Below are positions 1-12,300 of a stretch of DNA of 64,000 nt, piece after piece. Under the pieces are notes generated by a model, which worked only from the letters and a program-made list of their open reading frames with translations, ran no database searches and was not told where the DNA came from. The stretch's first letter is position 1; each line of letters starts with the position of its first letter. The stretch comes from Mycoemilia scoparia (lineage: Eukaryota > Kickxellomycota > Kickxellomycetes > Kickxellales > Kickxellaceae). The position numbers were made by a program, and so were the translations under genes. Location: the NCBI GenBank assembly GCA_027575805.1, contig JANBPU010000001.1:641547-705546 (forward strand). The letters run 5' to 3'.

Positions 1-2
1 AA

Positions 3-239
3 GTCAATTCACCTTTAGTCAAGGAGACTCCAAAGGAAATGCTTGGCTATGTCTGCACTCCATCCAATCGCCTTAATGACTCAGAGCTTGATGATCTCTG
101 CTCTCTGATGTATAAGCAAGCAAAATGCAGCGAAGTCCAGAAAAGAATCCAGCTTGAACGTGAGCGCTTGAGGCTAGAGTCTGAGCTCAAGCTTTACCAA
201 ACTAAACAGAAATTAGCAAAAGAATATGGACTTCCATAG
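3..239 (+). CDS. 3' end of an unrecognised gene, C-terminal coiled coil
   Basis: The reading frame is open from base 3, at the window edge, to a TAG at 237-239, so this is the last 78 residues of a protein whose start lies outside the window. The tail after about residue 40 is rich in Glu, Arg, Lys, Gln and Leu (for example KRIQLERERLRLESELKLYQ) and should form an alpha-helical coiled coil ending in KEYGLP. No family could be recognised. The first ATG (39) is internal to the open frame and is probably not the true start. It converges on the RBM5-like gene, with 239 bp between the two stop codons. Confidence 0.5.
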   Translation, partial: VNSPLVKETPKEMLGYVCTPSNRLNDSELDDLCSLMYKQAKCSEVQKRIQLERERLRLESELKLYQTKQKLAKEYGLP

Positions 240-478
240 GTTTAACCTGCTATTATATATACATTTGACTGTGTGTGCGTTTACATGTTTTTTACTATTA
301 TGCATGTTTTGCCGCTATTTATGGATAGCAATGAACAGGACAGCACATCTGCTTTATCCACTTTAATTATTTTTCCAGATTTACCCATGATTTCAAACTG
401 TACTATTTTAACCAAATAAGATTTTACTACTAAAGTATTCTAAAAAATAAATCAAATCAACAATTCAAAAATATTTAT

Positions 479-3158
479 TTATTCCTCATAATAGCGCTGT
501 CTTGCCAACATTCTTGCCTTTTCCTGATAAGTCATTGTGGACTTTATTGACAATGATTTATCCAGCTTCTCGGCACGACCCGCACCCAACCCTGCACCCT
601 TTGAGTATCGAACAACCTGAATTTTTCATTTGTATATATTAACAACCACATTATTTTTGTAAAACATTGGTTATGGATAAATTTATAAAAGTTGTGTTGA
701 GCCATTACCTCTACAGGATTAACCTGTCCAGATTCGGATTGCCCGAGCCCTTTTCCTGGTATCCAACCCATTTTTTCTAGCAGTTTCTGACCAACATTCG
801 TAGACTTTTGCGGATGATTGGCCTTTTCATTATCTTCTTGCTCCGAATCTGTGCTGCTATCTGATGTGTCGCTATCAGATGAGTGACTATTTTCATCATC
901 GTCATGATCATCGGCTTCTAACGAGGCATAGAATTCCTTTAAAAGATCATCGGCATCGGCGCCATTATTTAATGCTGTGTCATTTTCGGAATCCTTGTCT
1001 AGATCATCAGCATGTTTCGATGTAGGTACTGGCTGTTCTTTTTTGGGAAATGCTGGTCCTATTACAGGAGTTTGGTCTTCAATGGACCCCTTTTTGTTTG
1101 TGACTCCGCCTGTGGATGATTGTGATGCACCATCAGAATGGAGTAGCAGGCCCGTGTCCCAATACATATACCCAATACCATTCATATAGAATATTGGCTC
1201 TGCCAGTATGGTTTGGTCATCCAAAGAATCCTCGTCAGTTTTGGCTGGAATTGGCAAGAAGCTTTGTGATGTTGCAAAAGTCACAGATGCGACTCTCCCA
1301 TCAATCTCCAAAGAAAAGGAAGCAGAGTCGGGCGATTTGCTACAACAGCTAATCCAGTCTGCGGCAATCTTGGTATTATATGCCTCGACAAATGCGAATT
1401 CGCAGGATATTCGTGTTATGCGATCACGCACAATCCAAACGTTCCGGGGATATGCTTCCTCATTGGTCAGGGTATTCCCAGCTTTTGTCGCTGCTTCTTT
1501 AGAAAGCTTATATAGGACCTCCTTAATAGATGTATGGGATGTCAGAGGATCAAGATTCCTGATCAGAATGAATGACCATGGTGTATTTCCAATATCAATG
1601 GAACCATCATTGCAGCTCCAAGAAGCATCCAGTGCTGGCTTATCGAGTTGTTCTACATTTGGCTGGATAGGACTTTCCTGGGAGTGCCATTCAGGTTGAT
1701 GGTATTGTTGACCTACAATTCCGGTATGTGGTTGGAAGGAGTTGACATGGTTATAATGGTGTAATTCGGGGGTGACGATGTTTGGTTGAGCATTAGATGG
1801 TGAAGGTGCCTTATACACAGTATTTGGCTCAATCTGTTGGATTCTGCATTTATGACATTCCTTTCTCCACGCAAAGTTTATAAAATTACACTGGACCAGA
1901 AATAGAGAAACAAGTTGTTACATCATGTATGTCTCAAATATCAATATTCATCAAATAAATATTGGTATTTACCTGAGAGCATTCCCAATCTTCACTCCTT
2001 TGCTGGGATAGTACTTTCCCTTGGCTATTATCAGCCAATTTGCCATTCTGCTGCCAAGCAAAATCCAGAGAGACTATATTATCATCTATCGTTATGTGAT
2101 AGCGGTTTTCCTTTAGGAACTTCTCTGCTAGTATTGGATCTGATGCACTGGCAAATGCGAAACCGCGGCTATGACCTTAATAGCAAAAAATGTATAAAAG
2201 CGTTCAAATATTAATAATGCAGCAAAAATGCTAGATTTATGGAGCCCTTTTATCTTTCTAGGCTGCTATTTCATTAGATGGACTACAATTATAGCCAGTG
2301 TATTTAATGCAGTACCAGTATTTCGGTCAATTATAAGCTCAACCCCGCTGAATGGCGCCCCACATCGTGAGAGCTTCTCTTCGATCTTCATAACATCAAA
2401 GTTGGTTGTCGCATGTGACCAGAGTGTACATATAATTACACATCGTGTATATTCTAGTTAGTACTAACGAATTGTAGATCAGGGTACTGTCCTACCCAGA
2501 ACCAAATTATTTAGTGCATAGACAAAGCTTCTAACCATTGGGACCGTGGCAAACGGTGGTATATCTCGGATAATTATACGATTCGATGGTGGAGGACGCT
2601 GTGCACCATGATATCTCTTTGAGCCCTTTAATAAAGTTTGGACATTTGTAATTAGTAGTAATAGGAGTATTAGATACGAAGGTAGTAGCAACTAATGCAA
2701 TTCATTAGGCCGTGAATACAAACAATCCAGCAGTGGGTGGAATGACAATAGGGAATAGGTAGGAAATATAATAGTCAATGTCCAAATATTACTTTTTCGT
2801 ATTGGGTATCAAAGTGCTGGTTCTTAGAGTAGTAGTCATTGCGATGAGGTGAATGTCGACCTGTCCCTCTTTTAGCATATTCATCCGTTTCAAGGTCCTT
2901 CCTGTACCTGCGGCGAGGGCTACGACTACGACTACGACTCCTACTCCTACTCCTACTGTGACTATATTTTCTGTATGAATGTTTCCTGTAGGAATCACGG
3001 TCATGTTGGTAGCGATTGTCAATTCTCTCACGAGGTGGGCTATGACTTATTTTCATGCTGTGGTTTCTATATGACTTTGAATTCTTGTAGCTTTCTCTGT
3101 CATAATTTGTTCTGGCATTGTCTCTGTCGTATCTATCTCGATGGTTTCTATCGCCCAT
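479..3158 (-). CDS. RBM5: RBM5/RBM10-like splicing factor (RS region, RRM1, RanBP2 zinc finger, RRM2, G-patch)
   Basis: Proposed exons, minus strand: 3158-2793, 2625-2536, 2385-2316, 2175-1973, 1890-709, 616-479; 682 aa. Visible domains in order: an N-terminal RS/RD-rich tract (residues 1-120, RSRSRSRSRSRS); RRM1 with core IIIRDIPPF and RNP1-like GHSRGFAFA (about 135-215); a RanBP2-type zinc finger split across an intron (WECSQ / CNFINFAWRKECHKC, matching WxCxxCx3Nx6CxxC); RRM2 with CEFAFVEAY (about 280-400); an acidic Ser/Asp stretch; a G-patch (GQKLLEKMGWIPGKGLGQ, about 610-650); and the family-typical GAGLGA tail ending QRYYEE. This is the architecture of RBM5/RBM6/RBM10, which regulate 3' splice-site choice in early spliceosomes. 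The OCRE repeat is absent or degenerate (FYMNGIGYMYWDTG). The 2536/2385 junction is the least certain: it was chosen because it restores exact RRM1 length, but its acceptor lies far from a TACTAAC box. The symbol is at family level. Confidence 0.88.
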
Positions 3159-3708
3159 TTTAGTTTAGAATAAGGGTAGCAAATATATAAGCAAGGTATT
3201 TAGCCACACAAATATCAATATCAAATAAACATTAGAGGAAGTATATGATATTTCACTTTGAAATTGACCAGGATAAAATGCATGTTTAAAATTTATTATG
3301 GGGAATTTCAAAGAGATTCTTGAAATCAACTCAAAACCAACTCTGTCTGAAACAGTTTAATCTTAACAAACATATTTAAAGGTTTCCTGTGTTTAGCAGA
3401 TGAAAATAGTAAATTTATCGTAAAGCATAGCAACATAACCTCTCTTTTATGCTTTAATGAAACAGTAATTGGGTCATATTCCAAGGCTGTGAGTTATACT
3501 AACGGGCCATAACACTGGCGATATTTACCCAAGATTAATGTAAGCCAACAAACTTAAATTTGTTTATTTGATTTTGTTGAATATAACATTAAGGCAAACA
3601 GACTCAAATGGTAGAATAATGTTACAGTCATTGTGGCTGCTGAAATCTGCTGAATGTTTTATACAGAAGACGAGTGATCAAGCTTCATGAAGAAAGTTTT
3701 GAATATTT
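3159..3708. other. Spacer between RBM5-like start and CBC20 stop
   Basis: 550 bp of AT-rich DNA. It must hold the promoter of the RBM5-like gene and the 3' UTR of the CBC20 gene, which lies upstream on the same strand. No ORF, repeat element or RNA gene was seen. Confidence 0.5.
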
Positions 3709-4646
3709 TTATATGTTGCCCATATCTTCATCAACATCTCTGTTGCGCTTGACTGGGCTTTCTTGGATGCCCTGCTCACCGTTGAAGCCACGCTTCCCTC
3801 TAGATAAAACAGGTGGACCTAACCTTGAATGAACTCCATGCGAGGCACCAGCTGGAATTGTAGTGATGGGCTCGTAGTGTTCTTCCTGGTGACGCCTACG
3901 CTCTGCTTCTTGGCGGGCCCTGATGTGACCCCAGCCACCACGACCTTCATCATACTCCTGTCGATACTCGTCACGAACCTAAAAGGTTAAATTGAGTTAT
4001 ATAATGATTATTCAACATTAATAGGTAGTTAGGACCTTTGTAAAGATCTTATAAAAAATAACATACCTGTCCACCACTGCGACCACGGCCATATTGTCTT
4101 CCTTCCTTGAATCCAGGGTCAAGATCTGTGCGGATAATACGGTCATCAACCTTTGTTCCATTTACGTACTTAAGGCACTTCAAGGCACACTCATGGGTAT
4201 AATATCTGTAGAGATAGATATGATATTAACTCAATTGCATATACTTTATATAATATAGTTACTAATAAAAGTTCCATCGGTATAACTTACTCTACAAAGC
4301 AGAATCCACATGGTGTCTTGTTGTTTCTGTCCAATCCCATTATAACGCGTTTGATCTCTCCGCATTTTGAGAAAAGTTCGTATATTTGCTCCTCTGTAGT
4401 ATAGAACGACAAATTTCCTACATATAGGGTCGCACTTTTTCCCAATAAAGCAAACCACTCTTCATCGGCTCCCTAAAATTGATTTGTGTAATTTGTGAGC
4501 TTAGTAAACATGCAGATCTATAATTTAGCTGTCCCAGTAAATCTTTTAAACAGAAGACTAAATACCTTGAATTGGTGGTCTTTGTAAGTGGATGGCTTGT
4601 CCAATCTAGGGATGATGGTGAATTCCCTTCCCGCTTCTACCTGCAT
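3709..4646 (-). CDS. CBC2: Nuclear cap-binding complex small subunit CBC20/NCBP2
   Basis: Exons on the minus strand: 4646-4566, 4472-4291, 4205-4067, 3978-3709; all junctions are GT-AG and in phase, giving 223 aa. The protein binds the m7G cap of nascent Pol II transcripts as a heterodimer with CBC80. The RRM (about residues 41-118) has RNP2 [20 protein letters not shown] and RNP1 CGFCFVEYY. Tyr21 and Tyr44 sit where the cap-stacking tyrosines of human NCBP2 (Tyr20, Tyr43) are. The hallmark tail [20 protein letters not shown] followed by [15 protein letters not shown] is nearly invariant in the family. The last 70 residues, Arg- and Glu-rich then disordered, extend beyond the animal protein. 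None of the exons contains a long ORF except exon 2, so the gene is easily missed without splicing. Confidence 0.96.
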
Positions 4647-4925
4647 TTTTATTTTAAACGAATTATGTTTACTTTTTGTAAAAGGAAGTCCGTAACCATG
4701 TAAAGTTAAATACCCCTTTTTAAATTTTATTATGGGTTACCTTTATTAATATTTTGAGCTGCTCATGAATTTGCTTTATCTAATATACTTTTTATTTTGG
4801 CACCAAAGAATATCAATTAAGAATAGACACTGCTAGAATGCTATCATTTTCTCTGCGCAGCTAATTCATTTTTGAGTTTTTGCTTACTGAAGCCAAATAT
4901 CATGCATATGGGAGGTTTTCCATCC

Positions 4926-5033
4926 AAAGTGAACAATTCTTTGCTGATGATTAAGCATTTTATTACTCTTATGGAGGTAGCTGTATGCCACATACACTAA
5001 ATTTGTATTTACCAAAAGTGAACAATTCTTTGC
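4926..5033. repeat. 19-bp direct repeat, 89 bp apart
   Basis: The string AAAGTGAACAATTCTTTGC occurs exactly at 4926-4944 and again at 5015-5033. It lies just left of the first inverted-repeat element and could be part of a different decayed mobile element. No function can be assigned. Confidence 0.7.
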
Positions 5034-5126
5034 CTTTATACCTCCAGCAAATTTAGCCCATAAGCCATACATTTTAGGCTGGTATCGGGGAGGTTATTCT
5101 GGTATACTTTAGGCAGAGAACTTTCC

Positions 5127-5249
5127 ATATGGGTAATAATTTTTGAAAGATACCTTTTGGTGGCCAACGATTATAGGGGAAATCCCAGCCAAATGAGTGA
5201 TCACGGTCTATTAACAAATGGTCACCCTTCATAAATAATCACCCATATG
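5127..5249 (-). mobile_element. MITE-like inverted-repeat element, copy 1
   Basis: Left end ATATGGGTAATAATTTTTGA and right end ATAAATAATCACCCATAT are inverted copies of each other. The core carries the family string CAGCCAAATG and the subfamily-B string AACAAATGGTCACCCTTC. Strand is given by the core, taking CATTTGGCTGTGATTG as plus. Confidence 0.8.
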
Positions 5250-5407
5250 ATCATGTTTTTGGGAGCCGTTTATGCCTAATAACTTATGAAATAAAGTCAC
5301 TGGAGCATGTGATTAAAAAGTTTGTAGTATATCAGCGCTCATAAATTATGGGTAAAAACCCTGCTGTTTAAAGATTATCAAACTTATAACTACAAGGGAT
5401 AAGATCA

Positions 5408-5528
5408 AATTTGGGTAGTTATCCTTGAAGGGTGACCATTTGCTAATAGACTTTGATCAGCCATTTGATTATAATTGCCCCTATAATCTTTAGCCACCAA
5501 AAGACACTCTTCAAAAATTATGATACAT
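5408..5528 (+). mobile_element. MITE-like inverted-repeat element, copy 2 (decayed)
   Basis: A diverged copy. The left end reads TTTGGGTAGTTATCCTTGAA followed by GGGTGACCATTTGCTAATAG; the core is CATTTGATTATAATTGCCCC; the right end is CTCTTCAAAAATTATGATAC. It belongs to the same subfamily as the copy at 21644. Ends are approximate. Confidence 0.65.
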
Positions 5529-6303
5529 TTGTTATAACAAAATAGTCCAGCATATTGAACTACCGCATTGTAACAAAACCGATCAATGTTTCAATGAAGT
5601 AAAGTATAGCAAACATTGTCAGAAAAGACCACGATAAAGCCTCTAATCCTTTTAAAAACCATCTTTTCTTTACTATATACCCGCCTTTGTGGCATTCCTG
5701 CCACATTTTAAAGTTGGAGGCTGTTGTCAATCCACATCCATGCATACCATGAATGTTGATTAGAAAAAATGATTGTTATTATATAGTGTGATTGTCTTCA
5801 TCGATGTAGATTAAATTGACATCAATGAGTAACCCTATTCTATTATGAAGGATATAAGATCAATACAACATTGTGGCTCATCAAAATGTTAGTAAGGGTT
5901 TGCAACAGTGTGAACTTCCTTGATAGCTGGAGATTTTCACACAATAATACTAAGAATATCTGCATTCAAGAACGAATGATCGATTTTTTGGCTTTGGGTA
6001 GGACTTGGGATAAGGGTTCACATCTTTACAGGCATATGGCTAGTGCGACCTGGCCCAAAATACACTAAAGTCTCGGATCCACATTATAAGAGTCGTTGAA
6101 TGGGTCCTGTATTTACTAACTGACGTGGGAAAAACCGATTTGTAATTTTTCAAACGACTCTTTGAAGCACATATCAACTTACACAAGCTTTGATTTCACT
6201 AGGACTTTTATTCTTTTATTGCTCCTGAAGAGCTTGTTTTATCTTTTCTTTTCGCATATCATTTTAGTCTTTTGTTGTAAATCGGACACTCTTCTCTAAC
6301 ACT

Positions 6304-9300
6304 ATGAATTTCTATAATGATAGTGATGAAGTCAATTCGGAATCGGACATGGAAATTATGCCCATTTTCATACCTGGCCATTCGGGTTCCAATGACGATA
6401 GCGATGAAGAGGACGTTCAAGTTTCCAAGAAGATAGATGAAAACAACTTTGGACCCAATACACGAAATATAAACAACAGCTTCATTAAAACACCCAAGGC
6501 CCTGCCTGTCAGTATAAATCCATTTTTTAGCAACCCTGGGGGAGAAAGAAGGCCCAGCAACTATAATAATAACAACTACCAAAGAAGGCGGATGAATAGC
6601 TTGAGCTCTAGACCCATCGTCCATAACCAACTCAATAATCAGCCCAAGGTATTTGTTGACAGAAATCCATTTCCCAGCCCTTTAATAAAGTCAAGATCAG
6701 CTCAGGCGCCAGTGACTCAAAATAACCAACTACCAGGAATTGATGCCAGTGTATTCGAAAAGAAGGTTTATGAGCTTGCTTTAAGTGAAAACATCATAGC
6801 TGTGCTCGAGTCCGGTGTGGGCGCAAAGATTAGTCTACTTTTAATCCAAAAATACGTTAACAATATCAAAACACGAAACATTTATGAGTTTGAGGAGCCA
6901 ACTCATACGAAGAGCACTGACAAGAGAGGGAATCTCATTTTACTTCTAAGTAACGCTGACATGGTCAGAGAACAGCAAGCATCCGCAATAAGACAAAGAT
7001 GCCAATGTACCGTGAGTACATATCCGGAAGGGCCTCAGGTCATGCTTTGGGACAGAGATATATGGACCACTCAAATCTCAGCTTCTACTGTGCATATTAT
7101 GTCTCCTGAGGTGGTATTGCATGGTTTAAGATCGAAATATTTTGGTTTAGCTATGTTCGACCTGATTCTTCTTGAAAACTGTCAAGAGGTTAGTCAGTTG
7201 CAATTGTTCCGTAAAATATTGGCAAATTTCTATGATGCATGCCCTGTTTCCAGTCGTCCGCGTGTGTTTGGATGCTCCAAAATCAATAGCCCCCCTACAG
7301 AGACCTATTTGGTTGACAAAGATCCAAATGCCCCTATTGTTGATGTTGTCCAATATGGAAGCAGTGGTGACCAAGAACCAACGTGTCTCTCTATCCAGCT
7401 CCAGGGTCTTGAAAAATTGCACCCTGGCTGTTTCTTAGAGGTGCCCGCTATGTTGCCAAGCTTCATTGAAGATCTTGGCTCGCTTGGAGCTGATATCCTG
7501 TGGCTTATCGGAGTCAATGAGAGCATCCAGTCCCTTGACGAGGTTGATGATAGTTCTCAAGAAAGCGTCCAGGATTCCGAGACGAAGAGACTAATACTTG
7601 ATATGGCACAGTTGCAGATAGATAAATACAGAAACGAGAGCGCAGCTTTAATAGTCTGTGAACAGGCTCAAGCGTGTGCTGAATCAACGACATCTTCACA
7701 ATATCTTTGTTTGGACGATATAGAGTCTACACTATCACCTAAGCTACTGGCTCTCTTCAAGACAGTCAAAGATATAATCTCAAAAAGCAAATCCCCCAAA
7801 ATTTCGGTAATCGTAAGAAATTTTACAGCAACGGTTGTTATTGATAAAATCTTTTCATCCCTTCCCGAATTTCAAGACTGTGCTTCTCGCGTTATCCCAG
7901 TGATCAAGGAAAGAGGTTTAAGGCCACTTGGGTCGCTGAGCACTTTGAAGAAATCTCCATCAGTGCAACAAAAGTATGTAAATGGGCCGATGGTATCTTT
8001 TGCAGCACTTGGCCTTGAAGCACACCCATATATTCAGCAGTGTGACTTTTGTATATGGTTCGATTTTGATCTTGAAAAGCTGCCCACATCGCCTTTGCTT
8101 AAGCACACCCTTAATGGAAAAAGAGCTCGTAACATTCTGTTTGCTTCACCTTCGTGTGATGATGGAGTTTTGGCTATTAAGACATACGGCGGTACGAAGG
8201 AGAGACCAAAAAAACCCAATTCGTTGGCTGATCCAAAGAAAGTACTGGCCAATACAATATACGGGAAGCCCATAACTGATTGCACACACTATGGGGTGCT
8301 TAGTTGGATGTCGGATATAATAAATAAGTGGTGTGAAATAGTCATTGTTAATCAGCACAGCATAGCTTATTTGGCTTTCAAAAAAGATATTGCTGAGCCA
8401 CCCTCTAAGAAGGAGTGTACACCTAAAAAGACTCCTCTGATCAATCCTAACCTTTTTATAAGGAAACCATCAGTCAAATCACCCTCACAAAGAAGTGAAA
8501 GCAAAGACGGGAAAGCACTCGTTGGTATTTCAAGTTCCATATTTGATGCTGGTGAGCGCTTTTCCGAAGCAGCTGAAATTTCCACCTCGCCATTTATCTC
8601 AACGTATGAGGCCATATTTTCCGATCAAAGCAGTATAAGCATACCAGATTCGGAATATTCTACGGACAGACCATCTTGTGGACACAGTAACAACCCCTTC
8701 CTTAATTTAGGAAAAGCCACTAGTACTTTCCCCGATCCAATAAATAGTAACCCATTCTTGACAGATTCGCCAGGAGCAATGGGATCCAGCAAGAGAAGAA
8801 AATTGTCAGAAAGCTCTATCGGTAATAAACAGGAACAAAATGGCGGGTTGGTTCCTAGGGCAAATAACAAGGACGAAGAATTTCCCGAAAAGGCCGATAC
8901 TTCAGCATATGTCACAAGTGATGGAATTGTTCTGGTAGTGGACACCACGATTGATAGTAATTCCACATACACTGTCCCTAATACAAACATTATCCTTGAT
9001 TTTAGCAACTCTATGCGGTTGTACCATGAATATATTCAAAAACTCCCACCAAAGGATAACGTTCCACAGACGGTCAATTATACCTGCGAAGACGGACTTG
9101 AAGGATTCAGTGGCACCATCATGCTTGAAAATGAATACGGAAAGTACAAATTTACTGGGCCTGACATGAAGCAGAAGCTCCTCGCCAGGAGGGCTGCTTG
9201 TTTCGTTGCTTTAAGGTATCTTCACAAGAAAGGCTATATCAGTGATACCCTGAAACAGTTTAGTAAATTCAAGTCGACAAAGGAGTCCTCTTCGCCAGAA

Positions 9301-12300
9301 AGCAACAGCAATACCAGTATTAATAAAAGCAATAAAAGTCGTGTTAATCCAGCATCAGAAAAAGCCATATCATCAGTGCTAGAGGGACTAAATGAGGATT
9401 TAGGACAGGTATCGCATACACCACCTACCACAAATGGTGATAGCAATGGTAAACTAAAGAAGAAAAGGTCAAAAAAGGATAGCAACATTGATGATTCAAA
9501 AGATGCTGGAGAAAATGAGCAAGACTATGGTTCGAAAAAGTCGATGAGGGCCTTTTCTATATTGCCTAAAGGCCCCACTGATTCTTCAAAGAAGGAAAAG
9601 TCTGGTGTTAGAGAGCTCGCCACGTATTATCCAGAAGTACTAAATACTGATGTGCCTGTGGCCTGGCCCGCCACTTTCTACACATATGTGTTGGATTTAA
9701 AAAAATACCCAAATTTTCCAAGCACTGAGATAATGATGCTATCTCGGAACAGGATGCCCGATGGTATATCAGTGCCTCTTAATATCGGAGAGGCTATTGT
9801 TGATATAACACCAACGTTCAACAACATTATACATCTGACAAGGTCATCGGTCGAAACTTTGTGTGATTACATGAAGATGGTTCTCAGGTTTATTATCAAC
9901 AAGTTTTACAAGAGCAATCCTGATCTTGTCAACATACTTTTTTCACCGCTTTCGCGGGGTGAAAATGGCACGGCCAGGGTTGATTTTGATAAGGTGGTTG
10001 AGCATCTCAAGTATGATACCGACGTTTATACGCTCCCTGTGGAACAATGGGGGAATCTAGGAGGGAAGCTCGCTTTGAACTCTCTTCAGGCAGGTTCAAT
10101 ACTTGTGATAGATCATCAAATACCTGAGTCGCGAGCTGATATGAGCTTTGAAAAGCTTCATCGTATGAATGGCATGCCTCTCAGCTCAGCAAGCTCCCCA
10201 ATAAATAAGGATGATACCAAAGAATCTGACGAAGAAGGAATGATTGAGGAAAAGGACGGCTTTAATAACGGGTTATGTTGGATCGATGGGATTAAGAGTA
10301 GTAACACTCGGATTGCGGATTTCAGACACCATAATGGGAAGAAGCATTTTAAGGATGCAGATTCGATTGCCTCTATGATAGCAAATGTTCCGTATCATGT
10401 ACCCATGCCTGATGAAAAGGTGTTTTTGCATGCTCCCCTTTACAAAACAAAGAGAGTAATACTGCACTCAGATTACACCTTGCCGAATCCTGACCATTTG
10501 GTTTATACTCTGTGTCATGGTCAGCCAGTGTGTCTTGCAGAAAAGAAGAACTCTATGCGCAGCGATTTCGCATCTCCAGTAACATTGCAGCTCAAAAAGT
10601 TAGACTTGGTAGACTTAAACAACATGTCCCTGATACCATCTTTCCTCTTCAGGTTGCACAACATGCTCATTTTAGAAGAGTTCAAGCAGAGATTTGATAC
10701 TGATGCTTCTGACCACCTTTTACGTCAAGCACTTACTTCTGGAGTAGTGTCATCTGACAACTACCAACGACTTGAGCTTCTGGGGGATTCTGTACTGAAA
10801 CTCATTGTGACAAGTGTTTTATTCTCGATGTTTCCAGGGGAAGATGAAGGAAAGCTATCAGCATGCCGCTCACAAGTCGTTAGCAATAAGAACTTGTGTC
10901 GGGTAGCCAAGGAGAATGGGTTTGAAAAGTATCTTTGGCACAGCAAGTTCCATCGAAAGAGCTGGCTTCCTCCTTCAAAAGGATGGGAAATCGAGGGATA
11001 TCATGCTCCAGACCAAAACATCGAGCACAAGCCGGTGATATCTGATAAGATGTATGCTGACTTGATAGAGTCGGTGCTTGGTGCATGCTACTTGTCTTCA
11101 GGCATCGAAGGTGCAGTCAGATTTTTCAACAGGCTTGGGATCCTCAATGCCCCCAACTTTACAGGTTGGGACTCTCTTCAAAATCTGTGGGAAACTCACC
11201 CTCAATTCCTTAACATGTGTGAAAAACCACCACCACTCCCATTGGAGGCTAACACACAAAAAAGGCTAGAGGACACCATCGGGTACCGTTACAGCAACTC
11301 ATATCTGATTGCTGCTGCTTTGATTAGTCCTGGGAGTCAGGAGTCCGCCAGCAATAGTAAAAAGAATAACTCTTTCTTCCTAAAAAACTATGAGGGCCTC
11401 GAGTTCCTTGGGGATAGTTTGATAGACATCTTTATTACTGAACACTATTACTTCTGGGAGCCTGAATTGAGCCCTGGAGAAATTACTCTAGTCAAACACA
11501 TAGCGGTGAGCAACGCCGTTCTAGGCCTGATAAGCGTGAGAAAAGGGCTGGACAGCCATTTCCTTTATGGGCAACAGACAGCATTGGATGCCGCAAAAGA
11601 ATATAAGGAAAAACTTGAAGGCTATATAGAAAAAACACAACGTCGCTCTGAAAAATATCCGGACAACCCAAAAGCAAAAGCTGAGTCTTGGCTCGACATC
11701 CCACCAGAATGCTGGTATAAAGCCAAGGCCCCAAAATGGCTGGGTGATATAGTCGAGTCGCTCATTGGTTCAGTGTTTGTTGACTCCAAATGGGACTTTG
11801 AAGCAGCAAGAGCTGCATTTTCTCGAATTATACACCCATTCATCAAAAAATTTATTGTTCCGGGCGATGTTACTATTCATCCTGTGATCAGGGCCCAGAT
11901 TCTGATTCAAAGTTGGGGCTGTACTCAATTTACGTTTAAACCCATCGCATCACTTGCTAAATCTAAACTCAAAGAAAGCAAGGATAGTACCGGAGAAGAC
12001 AAAAATTCACAACAAGAAGATGGACGCGAAAGCCATACGTGCCTACTTCAACTCCACAAAATAACATTTGCGCAGGGAGTCGACAGTAGTATTTCCAGGG
12101 CACGATACCTTGCAGCCAAGGAATTTGTTCGCAAATATAGCCATTTTGGATCTGAAGCAGCCATACAAAAAATATGCACGTGCCGAAACTCGGATTCACA
12201 GATCGACTCTGATGCCAGCATGTTTAGTAATGGAGTCAGTGATTTTGGTGATATCGGAGTCGATTCACAAATTGCACAAGTTTGCAAAGCTGACGACATA

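Larger units (their letters stand above)
4647..6303. other. Repeat-bearing spacer between CBC20 and Dicer
   Basis: 1.66 kb between the divergently transcribed CBC20 and Dicer genes. It contains two inverted-repeat elements (5127-5249 and about 5408-5528) and a 19-bp direct repeat (4926-4944 and 5015-5033). The short ORFs here (60-65 codons) show no recognisable protein. Both promoters must lie in it. Confidence 0.6.

Noticed and set aside
2418..2504. Alternative 42-nt intron in the RBM5-like gene using the TACTAACTAG acceptor
   Set aside because: It keeps frame but puts about 30 extra residues into RRM1, and 42 nt is far shorter than every other intron here (about 75-300 bp).
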